64,000 bases of DNA from Clostridia bacterium (GTDB taxonomy: Bacteria; Bacillota; Clostridia; Christensenellales; CAG-138). The notes beneath the pieces are model-generated. The model searched no databases. It was not told the DNA's origin and saw only the letters and a list, made by a program, of their open reading frames with translations. Numbering within the stretch: the first letter of the stretch is position 1; each line of letters opens with the position of its first letter. A program made the position numbers and the translations under genes. Positions 53,410 to 62,093 of the stretch are shown here, piece by piece. The DNA is taken from NCBI GenBank assembly GCA_017448545.1, contig JAFSLH010000001.1, forward strand, positions 1-64,000, written 5' to 3'.

Positions 53410-54465
53410 ATGGAGAAGTCTGTACAAACGAAATCGAATCGCGCATACGGGTGGGCGCTTGTCGCGGCAGTCGCGACGGCGCTGCTGGTTGCCGTGCCGT
53501 TTCTTGCGCTGCCGGAATCACTGTCGTCGGATGCGTCGCTTTCGACGGCGCTTTCCACGCTGCTGTTCCTTCTCCGCGTGATTCTGTTTGTTCCGCTGTT
53601 CGCGGTCACGCCGGCGCTTTGGGCGCGGAGCGCATGGCGAACGCATCCGGCCGTGCTCGCCGCTTTGGCGCTTCTCGCGTTTGCGGTCGGCGCGGTTTTC
53701 GGCGGCGCGATGCAGGGCCTGTACGCGCTGGGGCTGATTGCGCCCGCGGGCGTGTTTTGGTATGCGGCGCAGCGCGCAAAGCTGACCAATTTCAAAACCG
53801 TGTTCTACGGCTCGATCGTTCTGCTGCTCGGCCTGTTCATCCGCATCTCCGGCCCGGCGATGGCTTCCGACGGGGACGCCTTTTTGCCGATGCGATCGTT
53901 TATGGCGGTGTATCTGCAGGACTGGAATGAAATGACTGCCGCGATCGAGGCGGAAGGCGTTTCTGCCGTCGACGCCGCCATGATGCAGTCGCTCTCTGAG
54001 ATTCTGCAGGACCTGAAGCTGAACGCCGAAGAATACATGATCGAACTTCTGTACTATCCGGCCGCGTTCGCTGCCTTGACGAGCGCGCTGCTTTCCCACG
54101 CGTTCAACCGGAAGGGCGGCGCGGAACTGCCGCCGCTGCCGCCGTTTGCAGACTGGATGGTGGAGCGTTCGTACATCTACGGCGTTCTGGTGCTGACCGT
54201 CGCCGCATACGGCATGGTGCTCGGCAATGTTTCGATCGGGAACGCGCTGCTGCGCATCACCTATGTGATCTGGGTTCTGCCGCTGGCGCTGGCCGGGCTT
54301 TGCACGGTGAAGCGGTGGACGAAGCGGCGGCCGTGGATTTTCGCGATCGTCCTGGCCGTTTCGATCAGCCTGCTGGGACAGTCGTTCATGGTGCTTTCCA
54401 TGGTCGGCATGGTCGGATTCTTTCAAAAACAGTTGGAGCAGCGAATGCAGGGGAGGAAGCAATGA
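53410..54465 (+). CDS. yybS: YybS-like membrane protein (DUF2232)
   Basis: A 351-residue protein with eight or so hydrophobic helices and no visible catalytic motif. It is identified mainly by position: in Bacillus and many Clostridia yybS directly precedes gdpP, rplI and the replicative helicase, as here. Its function is unknown. The stop overlaps gdpP by four bases. Confidence 0.7.
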   Translation: MEKSVQTKSNRAYGWALVAAVATALLVAVPFLALPESLSSDASLSTALSTLLFLLRVILFVPLFAVTPALWARSAWRTHPAVLAALALLAFAVGAVFGGAMQGLYALGLIAPAGVFWYAAQRAKLTNFKTVFYGSIVLLLGLFIRISGPAMASDGDAFLPMRSFMAVYLQDWNEMTAAIEAEGVSAVDAAMMQSLSEILQDLKLNAEEYMIELLYYPAAFAALTSALLSHAFNRKGGAELPPLPPFADWMVERSYIYGVLVLTVAAYGMVLGNVSIGNALLRITYVIWVLPLALAGLCTVKRWTKRRPWIFAIVLAVSISLLGQSFMVLSMVGMVGFFQKQLEQRMQGRKQ

Positions 54466-56405
54466 AACGGTATCAGGGACTGTTGATTTTTCTCGGCGCG
54501 TTCGTACTCGTTGCGGCGGCTGCGTTCCTTCCGCTGCGGATGTACTGGTTTGCGCTGACCGCGCTGGTGGCCGGAATCCTGCTGTTCGCGGTGACGTTCC
54601 TTTGGCTGATGCAGATTTCCAACAAGGAACAGCGGCTCATGGATCGCGTGTTCCGGGAGAACGATTCCGCGGTCGCCCTTTTGGTCAATGAAGTCACGGT
54701 TCCGGCGCTTCTGTTTGACCCGGTTACCGGACGCATCGGCTGGCGCAATCCGGCTTTTGCAGAGATTTACGACGGAAAATACATCACCGACCTGTTAGAG
54801 ACGTACAATCCTGCCCGTCCCGCAAATTCGCTGCAGGAAGTCGTTCGCGGCAATACGTATCAGATTATGAACCTCGTCGTTCCGCGGCGTCACGCGAAGC
54901 AGATGATTCTGCAATATTGGCTCGACCGGACGGAAGCGGCGCACTATCAGCGACTGTATACGGAGCAGCGCCCCTATACCGCGCTGATCTATGTGGACAA
55001 TTACGAGGAACTGACGCGCGACGCGGAAATCCGCAGCACGGCGGTGCTGGCCGAGGTCGAAGGCCTCGTTTCGGAGCTGTGCAAGCGGCTCGACGGCGTG
55101 TATCGCCGGTATGAAAACGGACGGTTCCTGCTGATTCTCGAAGCAAAGCAGGCGGAACTGCTCGAACAGGAAAAGTTCCCGCTGATCGAAGCGGCGCACC
55201 GGATCGATACCGGCACGGGCACGGTCGTTTCGCTGTCGCTGGCGCTCGGCGCCGCACCGCGGCTTGCGCAGTCCGAACAGGACGCGCGGCAGGCCATGGA
55301 ACTGGCGCTCGGCAGAGGCGGCGATCAGGCGGTCGTCAAGGACGGCGGCGATTACCGGTTCTACGGCGGACGGCGGCAGCAGGACGCGCGGCAGTCGCGC
55401 GTGAAGGCGCGTCTGTTCTCCAAGGCGCTCGCGCAGCTGTTTGAAAACAGCGGCGACGTCTTTATCATGGGCCATAAGAATTCCGATATGGACTGCTTCG
55501 GCTCCGCGCTCGGCATTATGACCTGCGCGAACCATGTCGGGCGGCATGCGTATATCGTGCTGGACGGTTCGAACTCGATGATCGAGGACGCGCTGCACCG
55601 GATGGAACAGGACGGATCGGCGGAAGGCCTGATTATCACGCCGGAAGAAGCCGCGCAGATGATGCAGCCGAATTCGGTGCTTGTGATCGTCGATACCCAG
55701 CGCGCGTCGAATACCGTTGCGCCGGAACTGCTGCAGCGCGGCGAGCGCATCGTCGTCATCGACCACCATCGCCGGAGCGCGGACTATATCGACAATTCGA
55801 CGCTGCATTATCTCGAATCCCGTTCCTCCTCCGCGAGCGAAATGGTGACCGAGGTTCTGCAGTACTTTGCCGACAACGTCAAGCCCGCGTCGTTTACCTG
55901 CAGCGCGCTGCTCGCGGGGATCACGACCGATACGAAGCAGTTTGCGTTCAACGTCGGCTCGCGCACGTTTGAAGCGGCAGGGTATCTGCGGCGCAACGGC
56001 GCCGACCTCGGTTCGGTCAAGTCGATGTACCAGAACGATTTCGACAGCTTTGTGCATTGCGCCGAGGTGGTCGCGCACGCGACGATCCGCCGCAGCGGCA
56101 TCGCGGTCTCGTACTGCGAAAAGACGATTCCGGACAGCCGGCTGATCTGCGCGCAGGCGGCGGACGATCTCCTTGGCATTCGCGGCATCAAGGCGGCGTT
56201 CGTGCTCGCGGAAACGGATGATCTCGTTGCGATTTCCGGCCGGAGCTTCGGGGATATCAACGTGCAGATGATTCTCGAAAAGCTCGGCGGCGGCGGGCAT
56301 CTGACGATGGCGGGCGCACAGATCAACGGCGTGACTTGGCAGGAAGCGATGAAAAAGCTGCTGCCGCTGATTGAGGAATACGAGAAAGAAAACAGCGATC
56401 TTTGA
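54462..56405 (+). CDS. gdpP: GdpP, cyclic-di-AMP phosphodiesterase
   Basis: A 647-residue protein. Two N-terminal membrane helices are followed by a degenerate PAS region, a degenerate GGDEF domain (TALIYVDNYEELTRDAEIRS), and DHH/DHHA1 domains. The DHH motifs are FIMGHKNSDMDCFGSALGIM, VLVIVDTQ and VVIDHHRRSADYIDN; the DHHA1 part ends with GGGGHLTMAGAQI. It hydrolyses c-di-AMP and so affects cell wall and potassium homeostasis. The start MKRYQGLL overlaps yybS. Confidence 0.95.
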   Translation: MKRYQGLLIFLGAFVLVAAAAFLPLRMYWFALTALVAGILLFAVTFLWLMQISNKEQRLMDRVFRENDSAVALLVNEVTVPALLFDPVTGRIGWRNPAFAEIYDGKYITDLLETYNPARPANSLQEVVRGNTYQIMNLVVPRRHAKQMILQYWLDRTEAAHYQRLYTEQRPYTALIYVDNYEELTRDAEIRSTAVLAEVEGLVSELCKRLDGVYRRYENGRFLLILEAKQAELLEQEKFPLIEAAHRIDTGTGTVVSLSLALGAAPRLAQSEQDARQAMELALGRGGDQAVVKDGGDYRFYGGRRQQDARQSRVKARLFSKALAQLFENSGDVFIMGHKNSDMDCFGSALGIMTCANHVGRHAYIVLDGSNSMIEDALHRMEQDGSAEGLIITPEEAAQMMQPNSVLVIVDTQRASNTVAPELLQRGERIVVIDHHRRSADYIDNSTLHYLESRSSSASEMVTEVLQYFADNVKPASFTCSALLAGITTDTKQFAFNVGSRTFEAAGYLRRNGADLGSVKSMYQNDFDSFVHCAEVVAHATIRRSGIAVSYCEKTIPDSRLICAQAADDLLGIRGIKAAFVLAETDDLVAISGRSFGDINVQMILEKLGGGGHLTMAGAQINGVTWQEAMKKLLPLIEEYEKENSDL

Positions 56406-56423
56406 GAAAGGACGGAGACGAAT

Positions 56424-56864
56424 ATGAAAGTTTTACTGGGACAGGATGTAAAGGGAACCGGCAAGAAGGGTGAGATCGTAGAGGTTTCGGACGGCTACGC
56501 GAGAAACTTTCTGTTCCCGCGCAAGATGGCGACGCCGGCGGACGCTTCGGCGGTGAATGCGGCGAACATTCAGAAGAGCGCCGCACAGCACCGGAAATTC
56601 ACGGCGGGCATCAAGGCGCGCGAGAACGCCGGTCAGCTCGAAGGAAAGCGCGTCACGATCCACGCCAACGTCGGCGAAAACGGCAAGCTGTTCGGCGCGA
56701 TCACGGCGAAGGAAGTCGCCGCGGCGCTGAAGGAGCAGCAGGGGCTGGATATCGACCGCAAAAAGATTTCGATTGAACCGATTAAGACGGTCGGCGAATA
56801 CACCGCAAAGGCAAGTCTGTTTGAAAACGTGTCCGCCGCGTTCAAGGTGGTCGTAACGGAATAA
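56424..56864 (+). CDS. rplI: 50S ribosomal protein L9
   Basis: A 146-residue protein with the L9 signature: [36 protein letters not shown], and the long linker helix to a C-terminal domain ([20 protein letters not shown]). It is part of the large ribosomal subunit near the L1 stalk. AAAGGACGGAG precedes the ATG; the last base of its stop starts dnaB. Confidence 0.97.
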   Translation: MKVLLGQDVKGTGKKGEIVEVSDGYARNFLFPRKMATPADASAVNAANIQKSAAQHRKFTAGIKARENAGQLEGKRVTIHANVGENGKLFGAITAKEVAAALKEQQGLDIDRKKISIEPIKTVGEYTAKASLFENVSAAFKVVVTE

Positions 56865-58219
56865 TGGAACAGGCCCCACAGCAAACAATCGAACGGGCGC
56901 TGCCGAACAGCATTGAAGCGGAACGATCCGTTCTCGGCGCGATGCTGCTGGATACCGAGGCGCTCGACGCGATGATCGAGCAGCTGCATCCGGAGGATTT
57001 CTATCTTGCGGCGCACAACGCGATCTTCGCAGCCATGCGCGATACGCGGATGGCGGGCGACGCCGTCGACCTGATCACGCTGACTAACCGCCTCGAGCGG
57101 AACGGCAAGCTCGAATCGACGGGCGGTTCCGTCTACCTGACCGAACTGATGAACCTCGTTCCGTCGGCGGCGAACGTGTCGTACTATGCGTCGATCGTCG
57201 AGGAGCACGCGATGCAGCGTTCGCTGATCCGCGTCGGAAACGATATGATCCGCGACGGGATGAACGATCAGAAGCCGGTCGACGAGTCGCTGAACGAAGC
57301 GGAACGGAAGATTTACGATATTTCGATGCGCAAAACCGAGGATTCGCTGTCCCCGGCAAGCGAGATCGTACCGAGCACACTGAACCGGATCGGTGAGCTT
57401 GTGCAGCGCAAGGGCAAGCTGACCGGCGTTGCCACGGGTTTTTCGCGGCTCGACCGGCTGACGAGCGGCCTGCAGAAGAGCGACCTGATCATTCTGGCGG
57501 CGCGTCCGGCCATGGGAAAATCCGCGTTCGCCATGAATATCGGGCAGCACGCCGCGGTGTACGACAACCGCTCCGTCGCCGTGTTCAGCCTCGAAATGAG
57601 CAAGGATCAGCTGATGATGCGTATCCTTTGCACCGAAGCGAGCGTCGACTCGCAGAAGATCAAGGACGGAACCGTCGAAGATACGGAAATGCAGCGGATT
57701 ATGGAAGCGGCGGGCAAGATCGAGTCAACGAAGTTCTACATCGACGATTCCGCCGGCGCAACGGTCGCGAGCATCCGCTCCAAGTGCCGCCGTCTGAAAG
57801 CGCAGCGCGGTCTCGATCTCGTTATCATCGACTACATGCAGCTGATTCAGGGAACCGGCATGGGGCAGCGCAAGAGCGACAGCCGTGTGCAGGAGGTTTC
57901 CGACATGACGCGCGCGCTGAAGCTGCTTGCCCGCGAGCTCGAGGTGCCGATCATCCTGCTGGCGCAGCTGAACCGCGGTCCCGAAACGCGGCAGGATCAC
58001 CGGCCGCAGATTTCCGACCTGCGCGAATCCGGCTCGATCGAGCAGGACGCAGATATGGTCATTCTGCTGTATCGCCCCGTCGTGTATGACCCGGAAGCCG
58101 GAAACGAGGCGGAAGCGATCGTCGCCAAAAACCGTCACGGCCCGATCGAAACGCTCGACTTGTACTTCGAGGGACAGTTCACAAGGTTCCGCACGCTTGC
58201 GCGCGACAATGAAGCATAA
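56864..58219 (+). CDS. dnaB: Replicative DNA helicase DnaB
   Basis: A 451-residue hexameric helicase (called DnaC in Bacillus). The N-terminal domain starts PNSIEAERSVLGAMLLDTEA. The RecA-like domain has Walker A AARPAMGKSAFAMN, Walker B LVIIDYMQLIQG, and LRESGSIEQDADMVILLYRP with the arginine finger region near the end. It unwinds DNA at the fork and loads with primase. No intein is present. Confidence 0.97.
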   Translation: MEQAPQQTIERALPNSIEAERSVLGAMLLDTEALDAMIEQLHPEDFYLAAHNAIFAAMRDTRMAGDAVDLITLTNRLERNGKLESTGGSVYLTELMNLVPSAANVSYYASIVEEHAMQRSLIRVGNDMIRDGMNDQKPVDESLNEAERKIYDISMRKTEDSLSPASEIVPSTLNRIGELVQRKGKLTGVATGFSRLDRLTSGLQKSDLIILAARPAMGKSAFAMNIGQHAAVYDNRSVAVFSLEMSKDQLMMRILCTEASVDSQKIKDGTVEDTEMQRIMEAAGKIESTKFYIDDSAGATVASIRSKCRRLKAQRGLDLVIIDYMQLIQGTGMGQRKSDSRVQEVSDMTRALKLLARELEVPIILLAQLNRGPETRQDHRPQISDLRESGSIEQDADMVILLYRPVVYDPEAGNEAEAIVAKNRHGPIETLDLYFEGQFTRFRTLARDNEA

Positions 58220-58227
58220 TAGATGTA

Positions 58228-58251
58228 AAGGGAGACCGAGCCGTCTCCCTT
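58228..58251. terminator. Terminator between dnaB and tspO
   Basis: AAGGGAGAC pairs perfectly with GTCTCCCTT around CGAGCC; it lies between convergent genes. Confidence 0.65.
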
Positions 58252-58262
58252 CCGTCATTTAT

Positions 58263-58739
58263 TTATCGGTTGAGAATCCAGACGCCGAGATTCAGATACC
58301 CCGCGAAGGTCACCCAAAGCAGGTACGGAATTTGCAGCAATCCTGCCGGACGGTCGGTGCGCGAGAAGCGGACGACCATCCAAAGAATCAGCGCCCACAG
58401 CCCGACGAGCCAGTAAAACGCGACGCCGAACGCGCGGAGCTTGAAAAACAGGATGCTCCAAAAGAAGTTCATAACCAGCTGCGCCAGATAGATTCCGGTG
58501 CAGATTTTTTGTTCCCGCGGGTCGGCGTTCTGCCGGACGCGCGCAATGCCAAATCCCATCAGCGCGTACAGAATCGTCCATACGATCGGGAACAGGATCG
58601 CGGGCGGAGACAGCGGCGGTTTTTCCACTGCGGTGCGGTACAGTTCGGTATCGGTTCGGATCAGCAGCGCCGCGACGCCGCCGACCGCTTCGGTCAGCAG
58701 AATCCAGAATGCGTACGGTTTCCAGGGAAGTCGTTTCAT
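58263..58739 (-). CDS. tspO: TspO/MBR family protein
   Basis: A 158-residue protein with five membrane helices. Family positions are visible: EKPPLSPPAILFPIVWTILY, ALMGFGIARV, LVMNFFWSILFFKLRAFGVA and IPYLLWVTFAGYLNLGVWIL. TspO binds tetrapyrroles and cholesterol-like ligands; its bacterial role is regulatory or porphyrin-related. The ATG at 58739 has CGGAGG upstream. Confidence 0.92.
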   Translation of the reverse strand: MKRLPWKPYAFWILLTEAVGGVAALLIRTDTELYRTAVEKPPLSPPAILFPIVWTILYALMGFGIARVRQNADPREQKICTGIYLAQLVMNFFWSILFFKLRAFGVAFYWLVGLWALILWMVVRFSRTDRPAGLLQIPYLLWVTFAGYLNLGVWILNR

Positions 58740-58802
58740 GTGGTTCCTCCGTTTTTTTGAATAGTGTATGCCGAAAGCGCAAGGACAATTCATCGCCGCA
58801 TA

Positions 58803-58832
58803 TTGACGGCAAGCCGTCCGATGCCGTATAAT
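58803..58832 (+). promoter_or_regulatory. Promoter of the ornithine cyclodeaminase-like gene
   Basis: TTGACG (58803-58808) and TATAAT (58827-58832) with an 18-base spacer, 33 bases before the start. Confidence 0.7.
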
Positions 58833-58865
58833 AACAAAGTAAATTGCAAGCAAAAAGGAGCAATT

Positions 58866-59954
58866 ATGGCTTTCTCACTTCGTCCGTATTATGCGCCGGA
58901 CTTTTCTACACCCGCTTTTGCCGATGCGCCGAACGCGCGGCTTGTGCCGTGTCCGGCGGATTTCGTCGCACCGGAAGGGTATCATGCGATGAGCATCTTT
59001 CCAGAATACTTCAAGGTGGACGGAAAGTGGCTGCTGGCTGCCGAAAGCCGGATGGACTGCGTGCCCGTGCTGCGAAACGGCCGCGTCGAGGTCGTTGAGT
59101 TCCGGCATCTGAAGCAGGGCGAGCCGGTCGTTTGCGGACGGACGGAGGACGCGAGCGAGGGAATCTTTGTGCATCCGGACGGATTCCGGGAGAGCAAAGC
59201 CGGACGGGACGTGTTTGCGTTTCGGCAGAACCGGACGCGCGAAACCGCGTTTTCCAAGGACTATGACGATCTTTACGACGTGCTGCGGCACGACCGCGAC
59301 AACGGCAAGATTTTGTGGGTACTCGGCCCTGCCGTCGCGTTCGACTACGATTCACGCGCAGCGTTTGCACGGCTGATCGACGCCGGATACGTCCATGCGC
59401 TGCTGGCCGGAAACGCGCTCGCCACACACGATCTGGAGGGCGGCTACCTGAAAACGGCGCTCGGCGTCGATATCTACACGCAGCAGGGGCAGCCGAACGG
59501 ACATTACAATCATCTGGACACGATCAACCGCGTCCGGTACCACGGCAGCGTCGCGCGGTTTTTGGAGGCGGAGGGGATTCGGGACGGGATCATCGCCGCC
59601 TGTGAGCGGAACGGCGTTCCGTACGTGCTCGGCGGTTCGATCCGGGACGACGGGCCGCTGCCGCCGGTTTACGGCAACGTGTACGAAGCGCAGGACGCGA
59701 TGCGGCACGAGGTGCGCACCGCGACGACGGTCATCTGCATCGCGACGATGCTGCACTCGATCGCCGTCGGCAACATGACGCCGTCGTTCCGCGTATTGCC
59801 GGACGGCACGGTGCGGCAGGTGTATTTCTATTGCGTCGACGTTTCGGAATTTACGGCAAACAAGCTGGCGGATCGCGGCAGTCTTTCCGCACGGTCGATC
59901 ATAACAAACGCGCAGGACTTCATCGTGACGACCGCGAAAGGGCTCGGCGTATAG
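58866..59954 (+). CDS. Ornithine cyclodeaminase-type enzyme (LOR/SDH-like domain)
   Basis: A 362-residue protein matching the conserved domain once called LOR/SDH (TIGR00300), found in archaeal ornithine cyclodeaminases and the C-terminal part of cyanobacterial AgrE/ArgZ. Blocks include LLAGNALATHDLEGGYLKTA, GHYNHLDTINRVRYHGSVAR, VPYVLGGSIRDDGPLPPVYG and IATMLHSIAVGNMTPSF. It would turn ornithine into proline and ammonia using NAD. AAAAGGAG precedes the ATG. The substrate is inferred from recall of the family. Confidence 0.75.
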   Translation: MAFSLRPYYAPDFSTPAFADAPNARLVPCPADFVAPEGYHAMSIFPEYFKVDGKWLLAAESRMDCVPVLRNGRVEVVEFRHLKQGEPVVCGRTEDASEGIFVHPDGFRESKAGRDVFAFRQNRTRETAFSKDYDDLYDVLRHDRDNGKILWVLGPAVAFDYDSRAAFARLIDAGYVHALLAGNALATHDLEGGYLKTALGVDIYTQQGQPNGHYNHLDTINRVRYHGSVARFLEAEGIRDGIIAACERNGVPYVLGGSIRDDGPLPPVYGNVYEAQDAMRHEVRTATTVICIATMLHSIAVGNMTPSFRVLPDGTVRQVYFYCVDVSEFTANKLADRGSLSARSIITNAQDFIVTTAKGLGV

Positions 59955-59969
59955 AGAAAGGAGCAGGCT

Positions 59970-60947
59970 ATGGAAACAAGGCCGTTCGGCTGGTGCTTCA
60001 TCGGCACAGGCACGCTTGCGACACGCGTCGCGGAGGAGATTCGGGAAACGGGACGGCATCGCATCGTTTCCACCTATTCAAGAAATCTGGAACACAATTC
60101 GGGCTTTGCACACCGCTGCGGCGCAACGCCGTATATCTCCGCGCTCGATGCGATCACGGCGGACGGCGTGGACGCGGTGTATGTCGTAACGCCGCATACC
60201 GCGCATTTCGACGCGGTAAAGGAAGCGCTGCTGTTCGGCAAGCCGGTGCTGTGCGAGAAGCCGATGGGCGTCACGGCGCAGCAGGCGGAGGAGCTGTTCA
60301 GGCTCGCCGCGGAAAAGAAGCTGTACCTCTGCGAAGCCATGTGGACCTGGTTCGCGCCGGCGGCAAACCGCGTGAAGGAATGGGTCGACGCCGGACGGTT
60401 CGGCACGATCCAGTCCGTTTATGCCGGGTATCACATGAACAGCAAGCGGTACGCGCCGCGCGTGACCGACCCGATGCTGGCGGGCGGCGCGCTGCTTGAT
60501 ATCGGCGTCTATCCGATCCATTACCTGATCCGGCTGTTCGGAGAGCCGACGAAGATCGTTTGCAAGGGGACGATGGCGGGAGGAATCGATCGCGGCGAAG
60601 AAATCGACCTGACGTTTGCGAACGGGGTAACCGCGCGCGCCTCGGCTTCGATCGACGATTTCAAGGGTCTGGAGCGACTTGCGATTCGCGGCAGCGACGC
60701 GTCGGTTTCCCTGTGGTTCTTCCACCGGGCAAACAGCGTCCGGCTCAAAAAAGGCCTCAAAACGCTGGATCGCGTGAATGGATACGGCGGCATGGCGAAC
60801 GAATTCGACCTGGTGGCGGAGGAGATCCAAGAGGGCCGGACGACGAGCCGGTTTGTCCCGCCCGAAATGACGCTTGCAACGCTGCGCGTCGCGGATGAGT
60901 GCCGCCGGCAGCTCGGACTCGTGTATCCGTTTGAAAAAGAGAACTGA
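59970..60947 (+). CDS. Gfo/Idh/MocA-family oxidoreductase
   Basis: A 325-residue dehydrogenase. WCFIGTGTLATRVAEEI is the NAD(P) loop, VTPHTAHFDAVKEALLFGKP and VLCEKPMGV the family signature with the catalytic Lys, and GGALLDIGVYPIHYLIRLFG holds the D-x-G-x-H-like segment. These enzymes oxidise or reduce sugars, inositols or related compounds. It lies 15 bases after the cyclodeaminase-like gene. The substrate is unknown. Confidence 0.88.
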   Translation: METRPFGWCFIGTGTLATRVAEEIRETGRHRIVSTYSRNLEHNSGFAHRCGATPYISALDAITADGVDAVYVVTPHTAHFDAVKEALLFGKPVLCEKPMGVTAQQAEELFRLAAEKKLYLCEAMWTWFAPAANRVKEWVDAGRFGTIQSVYAGYHMNSKRYAPRVTDPMLAGGALLDIGVYPIHYLIRLFGEPTKIVCKGTMAGGIDRGEEIDLTFANGVTARASASIDDFKGLERLAIRGSDASVSLWFFHRANSVRLKKGLKTLDRVNGYGGMANEFDLVAEEIQEGRTTSRFVPPEMTLATLRVADECRRQLGLVYPFEKEN

Positions 60948-60956
60948 AATCCTTTT

Positions 60957-60979
60957 CCCGCCCTTCCGGGCGGATTTTT
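60957..60979 (+). terminator. Terminator after the Gfo/Idh/MocA gene
   Basis: CCGCCC/GGGCGG hairpin with TTCC loop followed by ATTTTTA. Confidence 0.85.
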
Positions 60980-60996
60980 ATATTTCTTCACCGGTG

Positions 60997-61025
60997 TTGC
61001 AAAGCCGTCCGAAAGCTGCTATACT
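60997..61025 (+). promoter_or_regulatory. Promoter of the AraC-type regulator
   Basis: TTGCAA (60997-61002) and TATACT (61020-61025) with a 17-base spacer. Confidence 0.7.
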
Positions 61026-61059
61026 GCAATTGTAAAAACGGACAGAGGACACCATCACC

Positions 61060-62013
61060 ATGATTGATCCGGCCATTTTGGAACAGCTTTCCGTACTGAC
61101 GGAGGAGGAAAAAACGATCCTCGGCGGCAGCACGGCGATTGATCGCGCGCTGTATATGGAGGGCGATCGGGACGTGATCACCGGCGACAAGCTGCTGGAG
61201 GCCGGAAAGCTGATCACCGTGCGCCCGCATACGCGCTTCATCCGGTTTCCGAAGCATACGCACGACTATGTGGAGATGGTGTACATGGCGAGCGGCTCGA
61301 CGCAGCACACGATCGGCGACACGGAGATTACGCTCCGGGAGGGCGAATTGCTGATCCTCGCGCAGAACGCCGTGCAGTCGATCGAGCCCGCGGGCCAAAG
61401 CGACGTCGCCGTGAATTTCATCGTCCGGCCGACGTTTTTTTCGAGCGTGCTGCCGTACCTCGGCGAGCAGGACACGCCGCTGCGGCGGTTTTTGATCGAC
61501 TGTCTCACCGGGAAAAGTGAGACGCAATACCTGTTATTCCGCGTTTCCGAGGTGCTTCCGATCCAGAATCTGATCGAAAACCTGCTGTATACGCTGCTCG
61601 ATCCGGGCCGGCACCGGCGCGAAATCCAGACGCTGACGATGGCGCTGCTGTTTGCCCAGCTTATGCAGCATACCGATTGCATGACCGTAGCGACCGGCGA
61701 GCAGAATGCCGTCGTGTCCGTGCTGCGCTACATCGAAACCAACTACCGGGACGGCAGCCTCGGCAAGATCGCGGACGAGCTGCATTACGAACTGCATTTT
61801 CTCTCGCGCCTGATCAAACAGCGCACCGGAAAGACTTATACGGAGCTCCTGCAGGAGAAGCGAATGCTGCAGGCGGCGTGGCTTCTGACCAACACGGCGC
61901 GCACCGTGGACGAGATTGCGCTCTCGGTCGGCTATGAAAACATCAGCTATTTCCACCGCGTATTCCGGCAGACGTTCGGCGTTTCCCCGAAGAACTACCG
62001 CTCCTGCAAATAA
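61060..62013 (+). CDS. AraC-family regulator with cupin sensor
   Basis: A 317-residue regulator. The N-terminal cupin (RFPKHTHDYVEMVYMASGST and GELLILAQNAVQSIEP) should bind a sugar. The C-terminal pair of helix-turn-helix motifs (LGKIADELHYELHFLSRLIK; TVDEIALSVGYENISYFHRV) ends with FRQTFGVSPKNYR. It lies just upstream of a deoxysugar kinase gene and is its likely activator. Confidence 0.9.
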   Translation: MIDPAILEQLSVLTEEEKTILGGSTAIDRALYMEGDRDVITGDKLLEAGKLITVRPHTRFIRFPKHTHDYVEMVYMASGSTQHTIGDTEITLREGELLILAQNAVQSIEPAGQSDVAVNFIVRPTFFSSVLPYLGEQDTPLRRFLIDCLTGKSETQYLLFRVSEVLPIQNLIENLLYTLLDPGRHRREIQTLTMALLFAQLMQHTDCMTVATGEQNAVVSVLRYIETNYRDGSLGKIADELHYELHFLSRLIKQRTGKTYTELLQEKRMLQAAWLLTNTARTVDEIALSVGYENISYFHRVFRQTFGVSPKNYRSCK

Positions 62014-62040
62014 GGACATTTTTTTGGCTAACACCGGTTA

Positions 62041-62069
62041 TTGGAAGGGCACGGTTTCTTTGCTATGAT
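62041..62069 (+). promoter_or_regulatory. Promoter of the rhamnulokinase-like operon
   Basis: TTGGAA (62041-62046) and TATGAT (62064-62069) with a 17-base spacer; the weak -35 fits activator control. Confidence 0.6.
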
Positions 62070-62093
62070 AGGTATAACAAAGGAGGGATGAGC